Assembly (NCBI RefSeq): GCF_900167445.1
Contig: NZ_FUZT01000003.1
Coordinates: 62,001-126,000 of the forward strand
Source: Maledivibacter halophilus
GTDB lineage: Bacteria; Bacillota; Clostridia; Peptostreptococcales; Caminicellaceae
Direction of reading: 5' to 3'
Length of the DNA stretch: 64,000 bases
The translations under genes and the position numbers were made by a program. Positions 10,223 through 19,551 of this stretch are shown one piece after another (within the stretch, counting starts at the first letter, position 1; each line of letters starts with the position of its first letter). The notes below the pieces were generated by a model. That model worked only from the letters and a program-made list of their open reading frames with translations, did no database searches and had not been told where the DNA came from.

Positions 10223-11151
10223 TATATTTTAATTATATTTATCCTTTCTAAAAAACTATTTACTTCTTCTATTTTAATAATCCCAGCTCCATAATTTAAA
10301 ACATTGGATGTTGCAGCAGCAGTTGAAAGCCTTATCACTTCTTTAATATCCATATTTCTACTTAGTCCAATGGCAAAGCCCGCAACCAATGCATCCCCAC
10401 ATCCTACAGGATTTACAGGGGTTATTTGTGGTGGAATTACTTTATATAAATCCCCATTATACCCTACTATTGAACCATCCTCTCCCATAGAGACTACAAA
10501 TAATTTTATTCCCTTTTTCATATATTTGTCAGCAGCATTAATAATATCATTTTCACATTTCAATGATATACCGAGTACATTTTCTAATTCTTTCCTATTG
10601 GGCTTTGCCATAAAGGGAATAGCCCTTAGTCCTTTTTCCAGACTTTCTTTACTACTGTCAAGAATAGTCACAGCTTTATTTTCCTTAGCTATATTGATTA
10701 GATTTTCATATATCCCTTTAGGTACTCCATTAGGCAAGCTTCCAGACAAAGCCACTACATTAGCCCTTTTAGAAAGATATTTATATCTTTCTAAAAATCT
10801 ATCCAGTTCATCTTCATAAATATAGGGGCCAGCTTCTAATATTTCTGTACTAGTATTATTTTTGCTATCTAATACATTTATACAGGTTCTGGTTTCTTCT
10901 TTAACAAACTCAAAATCACTTTTAATTCCCTGATCCTTTAGTCCTTCTAAAACAGTTTTTCCATTATTCCCTCCAATAAAGCCAGTTAATCTAACATCCT
11001 CCCCCAAAGCCTTTGCCACTCTAACCACATTAACACCTTTACCACCTGGCAAAGCCTTATATTCTTCAGTTCTAAAGACATTTCCAATACTATAATCAGG
11101 TACTGTGTAGGTTTTGTCTACTGCCATATTTAAAGTAACAGCAAGTATCAA
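10222..11151 (-). CDS. PfkB-family sugar-phosphate kinase (tagatose-6-phosphate / 1-phosphofructokinase type)
   Basis: Phosphorylates a ketohexose phosphate to the bisphosphate. Seen: N-terminal VTLNMAVDKTY (the usual form is VTLNPAxD, so Pro to Met), the PfkB signature region GGKGVNVVRVAKALG, and the catalytic GCGDALVAGFA near the C-terminus. The start chosen is TTG at 11151, because GGAGGTGAGG lies just upstream and the family begins MILxVTLN; the longer frame from 11166 would place the start inside the ribosome site. It is last in the operon, after the aldolase. In a galactitol-type route it would make tagatose 1,6-bisphosphate. Confidence 0.85.
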   Translation of the reverse strand: MILAVTLNMAVDKTYTVPDYSIGNVFRTEEYKALPGGKGVNVVRVAKALGEDVRLTGFIGGNNGKTVLEGLKDQGIKSDFEFVKEETRTCINVLDSKNNTSTEILEAGPYIYEDELDRFLERYKYLSKRANVVALSGSLPNGVPKGIYENLINIAKENKAVTILDSSKESLEKGLRAIPFMAKPNRKELENVLGISLKCENDIINAADKYMKKGIKLFVVSMGEDGSIVGYNGDLYKVIPPQITPVNPVGCGDALVAGFAIGLSRNMDIKEVIRLSTAAATSNVLNYGAGIIKIEEVNSFLERINIIKI

Positions 11152-11189
11152 TACCCTCACCTCCATTTCTTTCTATAAAGCTTTGCCTA

Positions 11190-12050
11190 TTATATAAATA
11201 CCTTATTGGCGGAACCAGCTAAATCAATTTTTTGTCTGATAACATCCTTCATCATTTTTATACCAGGCTTTAAAAATTTCCTAGGATCATTTTCATTGCT
11301 ACTGTCCTTAAAAAATTCCTTTATGCCATTAGAAAATGGAATTTTTAGTTCAGTTGCAATATTAATTTTATTTATACCAAATTCTATACATTTCTTTATG
11401 CTTTCATCGGGAACTCCTGAAGCACCATGTAAAACCAATGGAATATCCACCATACTTCTTATCTTTTTAAGTCTTTCAAAATCCAATTTCGGATCCCCCT
11501 TATAAACTCCATGGGCCGTTCCTATTGCTATTGCTAAAGAATCTACCTTTGTTTTATCTACAAAATCCACAGCAGCCTCAGGATCAGTATATACTGCACT
11601 TTTTTCATCCACAATTAAATCATCTTCTGTTCCCCCAATTACACCCAACTCTGCTTCAACAGGTACTCCCACTGCATGGGCTGCTTCAACAACTTTTTTT
11701 ACCATATTTATATTTTCTTTTAAATCCAATTTTGATGAATCTACCATGATAGATGTAAATCCTGCCCTAAGGCACTGAATTATCATATCAAAATCTTCAC
11801 AGTGATCAAGATGCATAACAATAGGTATATTATACTCATCAGAAGCTGTTTTAGCCATGTTTGCAAGGTAATTTACCCCTGCAAATTTAATTGTTCCAGG
11901 TGTTGCCTGAAGAATTACAGGAGATTTTTTTTCTTCAGCCACACTAACCGCTGCCTTTAAGGTTTCTAAATTATGTATATTAAAGCCGCATATGGCGTAT
12001 TTATTTTTTTGAGCATCTATTAAGTATTTCTTTGATGTAGCCAATGCCAT
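11190..12050 (-). CDS. Class II ketose-bisphosphate aldolase (tagatose-bisphosphate type)
   Basis: A zinc-dependent class II aldolase of 286 residues of the GatY/KbaY/FbaA family. It cleaves a ketohexose 1,6-bisphosphate to dihydroxyacetone phosphate and glyceraldehyde 3-phosphate. Zinc-site signatures are visible: HLDHCED (catalytic Asp and metal His), VEAELGVIGGTED, IGTAHGVYKGDP, VLHGASGVPD. AAGGAGGAATCGAA precedes the ATG. It lies between the dehydrogenase and PfkB kinase genes, so tagatose 1,6-bisphosphate is the likely substrate; fructose bisphosphate cannot be excluded. Confidence 0.9.
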   Translation of the reverse strand: MALATSKKYLIDAQKNKYAICGFNIHNLETLKAAVSVAEEKKSPVILQATPGTIKFAGVNYLANMAKTASDEYNIPIVMHLDHCEDFDMIIQCLRAGFTSIMVDSSKLDLKENINMVKKVVEAAHAVGVPVEAELGVIGGTEDDLIVDEKSAVYTDPEAAVDFVDKTKVDSLAIAIGTAHGVYKGDPKLDFERLKKIRSMVDIPLVLHGASGVPDESIKKCIEFGINKINIATELKIPFSNGIKEFFKDSSNENDPRKFLKPGIKMMKDVIRQKIDLAGSANKVFI

Positions 12051-12069
12051 TTCGATTCCTCCTTATTTT

Positions 12070-13110
12070 TTAAATATTGAGCATAATTTTTATGGAATTC
12101 TCATTTTTATCTACCATTGTTTCAAATGCCTTCATTCCATCCTTTAGACCATATGAATGGGTTATTAAGGGTTTCAAATTTATTTTTCCTTCTTTTATAA
12201 GATTAATGGCTAAATTCCATTCATGGCCAGGATAAGGTCCACTATATGACATCCATGATCCTGTAATCAATAATTCACCCCTTAATATTTTTTCAAATGT
12301 GGATCCATCAAGCTCAACCTTGCCATGGGCTGTACCTATATATACTATTTCCCCTAGCTTATCCACTACATCAATACATTGTCTTTGTGTAACAGGAGTT
12401 CCAGCAGTTTCAAAGGCAAATAGAGGTTTACCATTTTTCTTTATATGATCTATTAAATTTACTTCTCTAGGATCTATAGCTTCATCTGCCCCCAATTTCT
12501 TTGCTATATCTAATTTTTCCTTTACTATATCCACTATATAAACCTTTCCTGCCCCCAATGCCTTTAAGCACTGAAGTGTCAAAAGTCCTATTGTTCCTGC
12601 ACCAAATACTATACAAGTCTCGCCAGCTCTAAGGTTTATCCTTTCTATGCCATGTAATGCAACGGTAACAGGCTCCACCATAGCAGCCAGATCATAATCC
12701 ATATAATCTGGAATTTTTATTACATTTTCTGCCTTTACAGCCACATACTCTGCCATGGTACCATTTTGCCTTGAACCCAGAAAACCATAGTTTTCACACA
12801 TAGCAGGCTTTGCGATTTTACAATAATGACACTGTCCACATGGTAAAAGGGGAGCAGCTATAACTTTATTTCCTATCTTAAGATTTTCTACCTCTGAGCC
12901 TATATTAACAATTTCTCCTGAAAATTCATGACCAAGTACAATTGGATAATATCTGGCTCCATCACCCATTGCCCTGGGTATATCGGACCCACATATTCCA
13001 CATGCCCTTACCCTTATTAGAACTTCATCTTCACCATACTTAGGTATTTCTATTCCTTCATATCTTAAATCCCCTTTTCCATGGACTAATAATGCTTTCA
13101 TTTTACCCAT
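12070..13110 (-). CDS. gatD: Zinc-dependent medium-chain dehydrogenase, galactitol-1-phosphate 5-dehydrogenase-like
   Basis: An MDR-superfamily dehydrogenase. Catalytic zinc site: CGICGSDIPRAMG and GHEFSGEIV. Structural zinc cysteines: CGQCHYCKIAKPAMC. The NAD-binding Rossmann turn is GAGTIGLLTLQ. The start is ATG at 13110, 6 bases after AAAGGAGG; an upstream ATG has no ribosome site. With the Gat-type PTS beside it, the probable reaction is oxidation of the imported hexitol phosphate (galactitol-1-P to tagatose-6-P). Exact sugar specificity is inferred from the neighbours only. Confidence 0.85.
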   Translation of the reverse strand: MGKMKALLVHGKGDLRYEGIEIPKYGEDEVLIRVRACGICGSDIPRAMGDGARYYPIVLGHEFSGEIVNIGSEVENLKIGNKVIAAPLLPCGQCHYCKIAKPAMCENYGFLGSRQNGTMAEYVAVKAENVIKIPDYMDYDLAAMVEPVTVALHGIERINLRAGETCIVFGAGTIGLLTLQCLKALGAGKVYIVDIVKEKLDIAKKLGADEAIDPREVNLIDHIKKNGKPLFAFETAGTPVTQRQCIDVVDKLGEIVYIGTAHGKVELDGSTFEKILRGELLITGSWMSYSGPYPGHEWNLAINLIKEGKINLKPLITHSYGLKDGMKAFETMVDKNENSIKIMLNI

Positions 13111-13204
13111 AATAATCCTCCTTTTAATACACAATAAAGCAATTTCCCCATATAAATGAAACCAAACACAAAAGCTGTAGAACTTTGCTTTTAAATATAA
13201 CTTA

Positions 13205-13342
13205 GGGAGTTTTAATATTTCGTTTGAGTGATTTTAATAAACTTGTTTTTTCCTTTTGGGTTTATATAAAAAAACAGGTTTATTACATGAACGAAAAGGA
13301 AATATTAAAACTCCCGATATATAAACTAGCACAAAGAGTTAA
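13205..13342. repeat. Inverted-repeat element, family 3 (GGGNGTTTTAATATTTC)
   Basis: GGGAGTTTTAATATTTC at 13205 is mirrored by GGAAATATTAAAACTCCC at 13298-13315. The inner sequence TGATTTTAATAAACT and the outer edge (reverse complement TTAACTCTTTGTGCTAGTT) are shared with the element at 20327-20412. It begins only a few bases after the EIIC stop codon and may act as a 3' hairpin. Confidence 0.55.
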
Positions 13343-13345
13343 TTA

Positions 13346-14698
13346 TTATATTGTTTTACTACCTTCCTGCTGCTTTAATTTTTTGAAATATAATACAGTG
13401 AACACAACACAGAATATATAAATACTTCCTATCACTAATAAACCACTAATATTTTCTAATTTGAATAACTGAGTTAATATATAAGTTATTGGAGAACCAC
13501 CCTGGTCCAATGAAGCCACTTTTGTCACACCATCGGCTAGTTTTGCACCGGATTGTTCAGCTAATATAGTATGTAGTCCTATTGTTTGTGTTGAAATCCA
13601 TATTGTCATAAACATAATTGCAAATCCAGATATAAGGGTTCTAAATAAATTCCCCTTGTGAATACCAACAGCCATAGCCACGAAAAATCCTATTGTAGCT
13701 AAATCACCAAAGGGCAACACCTTATTTCCAGGTACAATCACAGCTATTATAATTGTAAGTGGTACAAATAATAAACTTGCAGATACAACTTCAGGCTCCC
13801 CTAAAAGTACAGCTGGGTCTAATCCAATATAAAATTTCTTTCCATTAAATTTCTTAGAAAGTAATTCTCTTGCAGCTTCAGATACAGGAATAAGTCCTTC
13901 CATAATACATTTAACAACCTTTGGCATTAAAATCATAACAGCAGCCATTTGCATACCTAATTGTAAAGTTATTTTAAACTCATATCCTGCTAAAAATCCT
14001 ATTATTATTCCCAGTATCAAACCAATAATCATTGGCTCACCTAATACTCCAAATCTTTCGCTTATTTTCTCAGAGTTAAAATTAATTTTTTTAACTCCCG
14101 GAATTCTATTAAGGAGCCATTCTATTGGTACAGCAATTGGCCCACAATATGCTGAAGTCCCATGGGGAACAGCTATTCCTTCCAGTCCAAAGTATTTTTC
14201 TGTAATAGGAGCAAACCAATCCCCTAGCTTATAAGCAAAGGCTGCATGAATAATAACACCCACTATTCCTATTGCAAAGCTTCCTGTAGCTATATGTAGT
14301 ATTGCACCTGTAAAGGCCATATGCCATATATTCCAAATATCTACATTTACAACCCTTGTCAACCCTAAAACCAGCATAATAATATTTACTGCTACTGCAA
14401 TAGGTATAGCTATAGTAGCAATGGGAGTGGCCCAAGTCATCGGAGATGAGCCTGGCCATCCAACATCTACTACACTAAGCTGAACACCAAATCTTTGAGC
14501 CATAGCTTGAGCTGCTGGTCCAAGATTATCTAGCATCAATCCTATTACAAGACCAATTCCTATGAAGCCAATACCTATCATTACTCCTGATCTAAAAGCT
14601 CTACCAGGTTTTTGTCCCAGTAAAATTGCAAATAAAAATATAACTATAGGAAGCATAACTGATGGTCCTAAATCCAAAATATATTTTATAAACTCCAT
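13346..14698 (-). CDS. gatC: PTS galactitol-family transporter subunit IIC
   Basis: The membrane channel of a Gat-family phosphotransferase system; it imports a hexitol as it is phosphorylated by IIB. It is about 450 residues and highly hydrophobic, with many membrane segments. The signature N-terminal region ILDLGPSVMLPIVIFLFAI and the conserved GAxLHIATGSFAIG and HGTSAYCGPIAVP loops fit the EIIC-Gat family. The start is ATG at 14698 after AGGAGG; the longer frame begins inside the leader. It lies between gatB and gatD in the operon. Confidence 0.9.
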   Translation of the reverse strand: MEFIKYILDLGPSVMLPIVIFLFAILLGQKPGRAFRSGVMIGIGFIGIGLVIGLMLDNLGPAAQAMAQRFGVQLSVVDVGWPGSSPMTWATPIATIAIPIAVAVNIIMLVLGLTRVVNVDIWNIWHMAFTGAILHIATGSFAIGIVGVIIHAAFAYKLGDWFAPITEKYFGLEGIAVPHGTSAYCGPIAVPIEWLLNRIPGVKKINFNSEKISERFGVLGEPMIIGLILGIIIGFLAGYEFKITLQLGMQMAAVMILMPKVVKCIMEGLIPVSEAARELLSKKFNGKKFYIGLDPAVLLGEPEVVSASLLFVPLTIIIAVIVPGNKVLPFGDLATIGFFVAMAVGIHKGNLFRTLISGFAIMFMTIWISTQTIGLHTILAEQSGAKLADGVTKVASLDQGGSPITYILTQLFKLENISGLLVIGSIYIFCVVFTVLYFKKLKQQEGSKTI

Positions 14699-14745
14699 GA
14701 AAAATCCTCCTATCACAACTTAATATTTGTCTTTATTCATATACA

Positions 14746-14863
14746 TCAAAGAATTTGTATAATTCTAGTTCGGCAAAATTGCATAATATATAGTATTTCT
14801 GCAAAGATTTCAATACCACAGTAATGGCTGATTTTTTGATAACATAATTATGCAATTTGCTCA
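14746..14863. repeat. MITE-like repeat, family 1, copy B
   Basis: Left part AGTTCGGCAAAATTGCATAA, right end AATTATGCAATTTGCTCA. It lies in the gap between the IIB and IIC genes. Confidence 0.65.
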
Positions 14864-14896
14864 CATCAATTCATATAAAATAATTCAATTTTTTAT

Positions 14897-14968
14897 TTGA
14901 GGAAATTGCATAACTAGTTATTGTAAGAATTCCAATATTTCACCCTATATATTATGCAATTATCCCAA
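14897..14968. repeat. MITE-like repeat, family 1, copy C (short)
   Basis: TTGAGGAAATTGCATAAC at the left and TATTATGCAATTATCCCAA at the right, 72 bp, 33 bp from copy B in the same IIB-IIC gap. Confidence 0.7.
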
Positions 14969-15007
14969 AATCAAATTATAAAATTAATTTTCTTATTTTT
15001 TATATCT

Positions 15008-15286
15008 TTATTTTAAATAGCTTAATATGGTTTCCTCTGTTTTTTCAACATTTATTCCTGAAACAAACGACATTCCACTTACAAGGGGTATACCATAATC
15101 CTTTTTAACCCTTGATGTTGTTACTATTAAGTCAACATTGTCACATTTAGATGCAATTTCTGATACCCTGCATTGAATAATTTCTACAGGTATATTCTCC
15201 TTTTTACACAATTCTGCTATTTTGTCTGCTGCCACTGTGGAAGTTGCAACTGCTCCACCACATGCCACAATTATTCTCTTTTTCAT
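15008..15286 (-). CDS. gatB: PTS galactitol-family subunit IIB
   Basis: A 92-residue phosphocarrier of the Lac/Gat IIB class that passes phosphate from IIA to the incoming hexitol on IIC. The N-terminal strand and P-loop are [19 protein letters not shown], with the phosphorylated cysteine in [10 protein letters not shown]. The start is ATG after GGGGAGGAAAAATATAAA. It is followed by two MITE-like repeats and then gatC. Confidence 0.9.
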   Translation of the reverse strand: MKKRIIVACGGAVATSTVAADKIAELCKKENIPVEIIQCRVSEIASKCDNVDLIVTTSRVKKDYGIPLVSGMSFVSGINVEKTEETILSYLK

Positions 15287-15387
15287 TTTATATTTTTCCT
15301 CCCCTCAAATTTAATTTTTATTTTTTTTATAAAAATGATATACTATTACTACATCAATTTTATATAAAACAATTTAATTTTTTATTT

Positions 15388-15429
15388 GTCTTTCCTTGTA
15401 TAGAGATTTAAGGAAAGATTTTTTTTCTA
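15388..15429 (+). terminator. Hairpin with T-run after the IIA gene
   Basis: CTTTCCTT and AAGGAAAG arms followed by ATTTTTTTT on the plus strand. No plus-strand gene ends here, so in the minus-strand operon it may instead be a processing or partial-termination hairpin between the IIA and IIB genes. Confidence 0.4.
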
Positions 15430-15903
15430 TACTTTCAATTCCTGCTTCAAAAGATTTATTATATCCTTTGACTCCTTCATCTCTTTGATTTTTTGTAATA
15501 CCTCTATTTTTTGAAACATAGCCATAAGTCTTTTTAGGAAAAATAATTGAGTCTTAGGTTCTTTAACTACTAATATAAATACTATTTCAGCATTTGTATT
15601 TCCATCTTCGGCCATAAGCTCAAATTTTATAGGTTTTTCAAGGGTTACCATTGCTATAGTAGTTTTATTTACATGGACAGCATCGGTATGGGGAATGGCA
15701 ATTCCAAGCTCACCTACCTGAATACCGGTAGGGTGCTCTTTTTCCCTGTTTATTAGAGCTTCTTTAAATGTTTCTTTCACATAGCCCTTTTCCTTAAGCA
15801 AATCTCCCATTTTCCCCAATAATTCTTCCCAATTATTTACATTTACATTTGGCCTAATTATGCCTGGATCAAATTCAATTGCTATTTCATTTTCTTCTTG
15901 CAT
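15427..15903 (-). CDS. gatA: PTS subunit IIA, fructose/mannitol/galactitol type
   Basis: A 158-residue IIA protein that receives phosphate from HPr and passes it to IIB. The phosphorylated histidine is in ELGIAIPHTDAVHV. The start is ATG after AAAGGAGG, which lies inside the 3' end of the regulator gene; the two genes overlap by 17 bases, showing tight coupling of regulator and transporter expression. Confidence 0.9.
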   Translation of the reverse strand: MQEENEIAIEFDPGIIRPNVNVNNWEELLGKMGDLLKEKGYVKETFKEALINREKEHPTGIQVGELGIAIPHTDAVHVNKTTIAMVTLEKPIKFELMAEDGNTNAEIVFILVVKEPKTQLFFLKRLMAMFQKIEVLQKIKEMKESKDIINLLKQELKV

Positions 15904-18811
15904 ATTTTAAAACCTCCTTTATTACATCTTCGCCATTATTCAACTTTTTTATTTTTTGATTAAGGTCTGTTCCTTTAATTAATTTGTATATTTTAAGAAA
16001 ATTATTCTTATGCTTAGGAGTTAAAGCCAACATAAGGACAATATTTACTTTACCATCATCCCAGAGCAAAGGTTTTTTTAGTATGCCCACCCCAATAATT
16101 GGCCTGATTATAGAATTTTCCCTGGTTGTATGGGGAATAGCCACATTATCGCCTATATATGAGCTTGCATCCTCTTCCCTTTCCATGACATCATTGTAAA
16201 ATTCCTTTTTAACATATCCTTCATGTACTAAAGTATCTACCATATTTGCTATTAATTCCTCTTTAGACCTACATGAATCAAAAAATTTAATTGCTTTACT
16301 ATCAAATAAATCCTTTATAGATACTCCCCCATTGTTTTTCATAATTGAATTATTGCTGAGCTTAACTGCATTAAGTAAAAAATCTAATTTTTCTCCATCT
16401 AATATTTTTTCAAAGGGAATAAATATTAGATTTTTATATTCAGGATCTACTGTTCCAACTATTAATAATATTTCATAATCCTTTTCTATCTCTAAAATTT
16501 TTTCTAGAAAATCACCATCTAATAATCCAACAGGTATAATATCTATACCACAACTTAAATCCCCAAGCTTCTTTTTAATTACTTCCTTAATCTTAAGGGC
16601 TGTACCTTTTCCTGTGATACAAGTTGTAATAATCGCTTTACTCTTTGGCTTGCTTCTAAAGTCCCATTTCCTTATTTTGCTGTTGGATACCATTCTATCT
16701 AACTCTAAAATAGAATCATAAACCCCTTCTAGTGTATTTGAAGATATGGATGCTTTTCTAATTGCCTCTATAACCATTAAAGTATCTACTCTAGGTATTG
16801 CCTTTACCTTTACCCCAAGCTCCTCTGAAATAATTTCTTCAAAGGATACAAGGGAACCCATATCTACTAAAAGTAAAACTCCCTTTCCTTCATGGACCTT
16901 TGTTATAGTATCCTTTACTTTTTCCAATATTTCTCTAGGTTTAACACTAAGTTCCATACTTATAGCTATGCCGTCATTGATTCCAAGGAGGGCTTGTGCC
17001 ACCTTTAGCATTGAATCAGCCACCTGCCCATGGGTTACAACTACTACCTTTACTCTTCTTTCTTTATAATTCCTATTTTTTTTAATATAGTGAATTAAAT
17101 ATAATGCTATAAACCCTGCCTCATCTTCAGGAACAGTAATATCTAATTTTTCATTTAATATATTTGCCAGCCTCAGTGCAATTTCAAATTCCTTTTTATT
17201 GTTTCTTTTTATATTATCAAGCTGGGGATTTATTATGATATTTCCAGCCATTAAGCGCTCTACAGCAGAATTTATATGTAGAGACAATATATTAAAAAGT
17301 GATTGCTTTAATTTTTCATCTATATTAATTTCCTTTAATACATACTCAACAGCCTGGGTTATATCTATGCCTAAAAAGTTTTTTAGATCCTTTTTAGATA
17401 TATATCCATATTTTTTTTCAATACTATTTGTATAATTTTCTACAATTGTATTTAACTCCTTAACTAAATTCTTCTTCTCCTTTAATCCTTCTTCAGTTTT
17501 TTTGATTTCATCAATTCTCTTTTTCATTAAATATCCAATATCATGTTTAATTAGCTGTTTCTCAATATCTTTATTATTGGGAACAATCGTAATATCATTG
17601 AGTCCCAATAAATTATGCTCATCCCTTTTATTGGATATATCCAACACCTGATTTTTTATATGGTTTGGAAGTTCTTTTATTGTGATCTTTATAATATCTT
17701 CCTTTTCAGATAAAAGCTTTAAAAAAGCCTTAGCACATATCACCTGTACATCTGATTTTAATTGGCCTATATTTCCTGTACATTTGTAAAACAATAAAAT
17801 TTCTAATATTTTCTCAGATAATTTAATACTACAATTTAGCTTAGCTGCTTCAATGGAAAAAAACTTATATATAAGCTGCAATCTTTCTTTCATTGGCCTA
17901 TCCTTAAGAGGAGGAATTTCAATTAAAACTGGAATCCTTCTTCTAAATGTAATCAATAAATTAGACTCTAAATTTTCTGTTGTAGCACCAATTATCATAA
18001 TATTTACTTTTCTAATACGACTGGTTTCCCCCAGTCTGGAAAATTCTCCTTTATCTATTATCCTGAATAGAATTTCCTGCCCTTTGGGGGGAAGCCTATG
18101 AATTTCATCTAAAAATAATATACCTTCATTTGCTTTTTCAACTAAACCTTGCCTATCTTTATCAGCACCAGTGAAACTACCCTTTGAATAACCAAACAAT
18201 TGAGAAACTATGAGTTGAGGATTATCACTATAATCAGCACAATTTAATGTAATTAAAGGCATATTTCTGTTTTTTCTAATTGTTTTAGCATAATTATATA
18301 TCTCCTCAACCAATTGACTTTTGCCTACTCCCGTTTCCCCAAATAAAAGAGTATGTAATCCATTTGGAGGGTATAATACCGAAGCCTTAGCTAATTTAAT
18401 AACTTGTCTAAGACTCCCTAAGGCACCTATAACATTGGAAAAATCATCAATTTTATTAGCAGCATCATTAGTATCAACAAATTCAAATTCTTCCCTTTTT
18501 AAATATTCTCTTTTTTTATTATCTATATATTCCTTATATTTTCTTACTCCAAAGGTTGAAATCTTAAATCCCAGTTTATTTAATTCGCTAGTTATTTTTC
18601 TTAAAGATATTTGGGGATCTGAGATAATTATATTGTCTATATTTTCTATTAAGTAACTTTCTCTTCTTTCTAAATAATTAGGAATATTATTTTCCTGCCT
18701 TAATAGATTAATCTTTTCTCTATTTGTATCTAAGATTTTAGCCAATTCATCATCTTTCATAGGATTTCTTTTGTCTTCTCTCTGGATAATAGATAATAAA
18801 TCACTAATCAA
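15887..18811 (-). CDS. LevR/ManR-type sigma-54 activator with PTS regulatory domains
   Basis: A 974-residue transcription activator. Domains in order: N-terminal DNA-binding part (about 1-110), sigma-54 AAA+ domain with Walker A GETGVGKS (158-165), sigma-54-contact loop GSFTGA (211-216) and LFLDEI (232-237), a PRD (about 505-580, His512 and His574), an EIIA-Man-like domain (His594 in VVVTHGQ), an EIIB-Gat-like domain (Cys731 in TTCITGKGTA) and an EIIA-Fru/Mtl-like domain (His894 in NVAIPHT). These let PTS phosphorylation set its activity. The start chosen is TTG at 18811, 7 bases after GGAGGG; the longer frame to 18868 begins inside a repeat. A sigma-54 promoter lies upstream, so it probably activates its own operon. 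Confidence 0.92.
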   Translation of the reverse strand: MISDLLSIIQREDKRNPMKDDELAKILDTNREKINLLRQENNIPNYLERRESYLIENIDNIIISDPQISLRKITSELNKLGFKISTFGVRKYKEYIDNKKREYLKREEFEFVDTNDAANKIDDFSNVIGALGSLRQVIKLAKASVLYPPNGLHTLLFGETGVGKSQLVEEIYNYAKTIRKNRNMPLITLNCADYSDNPQLIVSQLFGYSKGSFTGADKDRQGLVEKANEGILFLDEIHRLPPKGQEILFRIIDKGEFSRLGETSRIRKVNIMIIGATTENLESNLLITFRRRIPVLIEIPPLKDRPMKERLQLIYKFFSIEAAKLNCSIKLSEKILEILLFYKCTGNIGQLKSDVQVICAKAFLKLLSEKEDIIKITIKELPNHIKNQVLDISNKRDEHNLLGLNDITIVPNNKDIEKQLIKHDIGYLMKKRIDEIKKTEEGLKEKKNLVKELNTIVENYTNSIEKKYGYISKKDLKNFLGIDITQAVEYVLKEINIDEKLKQSLFNILSLHINSAVERLMAGNIIINPQLDNIKRNNKKEFEIALRLANILNEKLDITVPEDEAGFIALYLIHYIKKNRNYKERRVKVVVVTHGQVADSMLKVAQALLGINDGIAISMELSVKPREILEKVKDTITKVHEGKGVLLLVDMGSLVSFEEIISEELGVKVKAIPRVDTLMVIEAIRKASISSNTLEGVYDSILELDRMVSNSKIRKWDFRSKPKSKAIITTCITGKGTALKIKEVIKKKLGDLSCGIDIIPVGLLDGDFLEKILEIEKDYEILLIVGTVDPEYKNLIFIPFEKILDGEKLDFLLNAVKLSNNSIMKNNGGVSIKDLFDSKAIKFFDSCRSKEELIANMVDTLVHEGYVKKEFYNDVMEREEDASSYIGDNVAIPHTTRENSIIRPIIGVGILKKPLLWDDGKVNIVLMLALTPKHKNNFLKIYKLIKGTDLNQKIKKLNNGEDVIKEVLKYARRK

Positions 18812-18833
18812 CTTAATCCCTCCATTATTCACC

Positions 18834-18955
18834 TGAGAAACTTGCATAATTAACATTATTAATTTCAAAATACAATATGTAGATAACTAACCTGACTTTC
18901 TCCACTCCATTTTGTATTTTAAAATTCTTTACATGTATTATGCAATTTCCTCAAC
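18834..18955. repeat. MITE-like repeat, family 1, copy D
   Basis: TGAGAAACTTGCATAATTA at one end and TATTATGCAATTTCCTCAA at the other. It fills the space between the expected transcription start (about 18954) and the regulator's ribosome site, so it would form most of the leader RNA. Confidence 0.75.
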
Positions 18956-18965
18956 TATTAATATT

Positions 18966-18982
18966 AGCAAAACTTATGCCAA
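18966..18982 (-). promoter_or_regulatory. Sigma-54 (-24/-12) promoter of the PTS operon
   Basis: Minus strand TTGGCATAAGTTTTGCT: GG and GC are separated by exactly 10 bases, matching the TGGCAY-N5-TTGCW consensus. It lies 155 bases before the start of the sigma-54 activator gene. Confidence 0.85.
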
Positions 18983-19246
18983 GATAAATATATTCGTTGA
19001 ACTTTTAAAAAGACTGGTATCACTAATGTTGGAAATATTTTTTAACAAACTATATCACATTTTATACTATCTCTTGTTTTTTAACAAATTTACTAGAGGT
19101 ATTTCTTGTGATATTTTCTGTGATATCTATTGTATAATATAACACTCCATTATCTCTTTGTATATATAGTGAAATAAATCCGTCTTAAGTTTTAATATTG
19201 TATCTATAGATAAGTAAATTAAAAGGTGAATTTATACATAAAAATT

Positions 19247-19278
19247 AGGCCGTCTCACATTTTATTGTGAGACGGCCT
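19247..19278. terminator. Strong hairpin after the 52-residue small gene
   Basis: AGGCCGTCTCACA and TGTGAGACGGCCT form a 13-bp GC-rich stem, unusually strong for this AT-rich sequence. It follows the stop at 19286 on the minus strand and is a likely terminator, though the T-run is weak. The 18983-19246 stretch otherwise shows nothing I can support. Confidence 0.6.
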
Positions 19279-19285
19279 GTGAAAA

Positions 19286-19444
19286 TTACTCTATTTCATC
19301 TTCTGGATTTCCTATTGTGCCTGGATCTTCTCCAAAGGATACATGGGTATCCTTCATATTTGTTAGATTGTTATCACTTGCAGTATTATTCCTCTTATCT
19401 CTTTTGTCTTTAAACATATTAAAAAAATTATCTAAAAAACTCAA
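19286..19444 (-). CDS. 52-residue hypothetical small protein
   Basis: A TTG start (19444) is preceded by AAGGAGG at good spacing, and the frame runs 52 codons to a TAA followed by a strong hairpin. The peptide begins MSFLDNFFNMFKDKRDK, then becomes asparagine- and acid-rich and ends PEDEIE. The amphipathic N-terminus with a polar tail suggests a small soluble or peripheral protein; no family was recognised. Next to spore-coat genes it could be sporulation-related, which is only a guess from position. Confidence 0.65.
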   Translation of the reverse strand: MSFLDNFFNMFKDKRDKRNNTASDNNLTNMKDTHVSFGEDPGTIGNPEDEIE

Positions 19445-19551
19445 GTTAACACCTCCTTATAATTTTTCTAAAGAATATCCATTACTGTAAATTATGTTTA
19501 TCTTCTTCATAATTTACAAGAAATATAAATTAATTTATTTCAAATAATATA

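Noticed and set aside
18812..18868. Longer N-terminus for the sigma-54 PTS regulator, reading into the upstream DNA
   Set aside because: Those codons lie in the leader and reach into repeat copy D with no ribosome site; the TTG at 18811 has GGAGGG at proper spacing.
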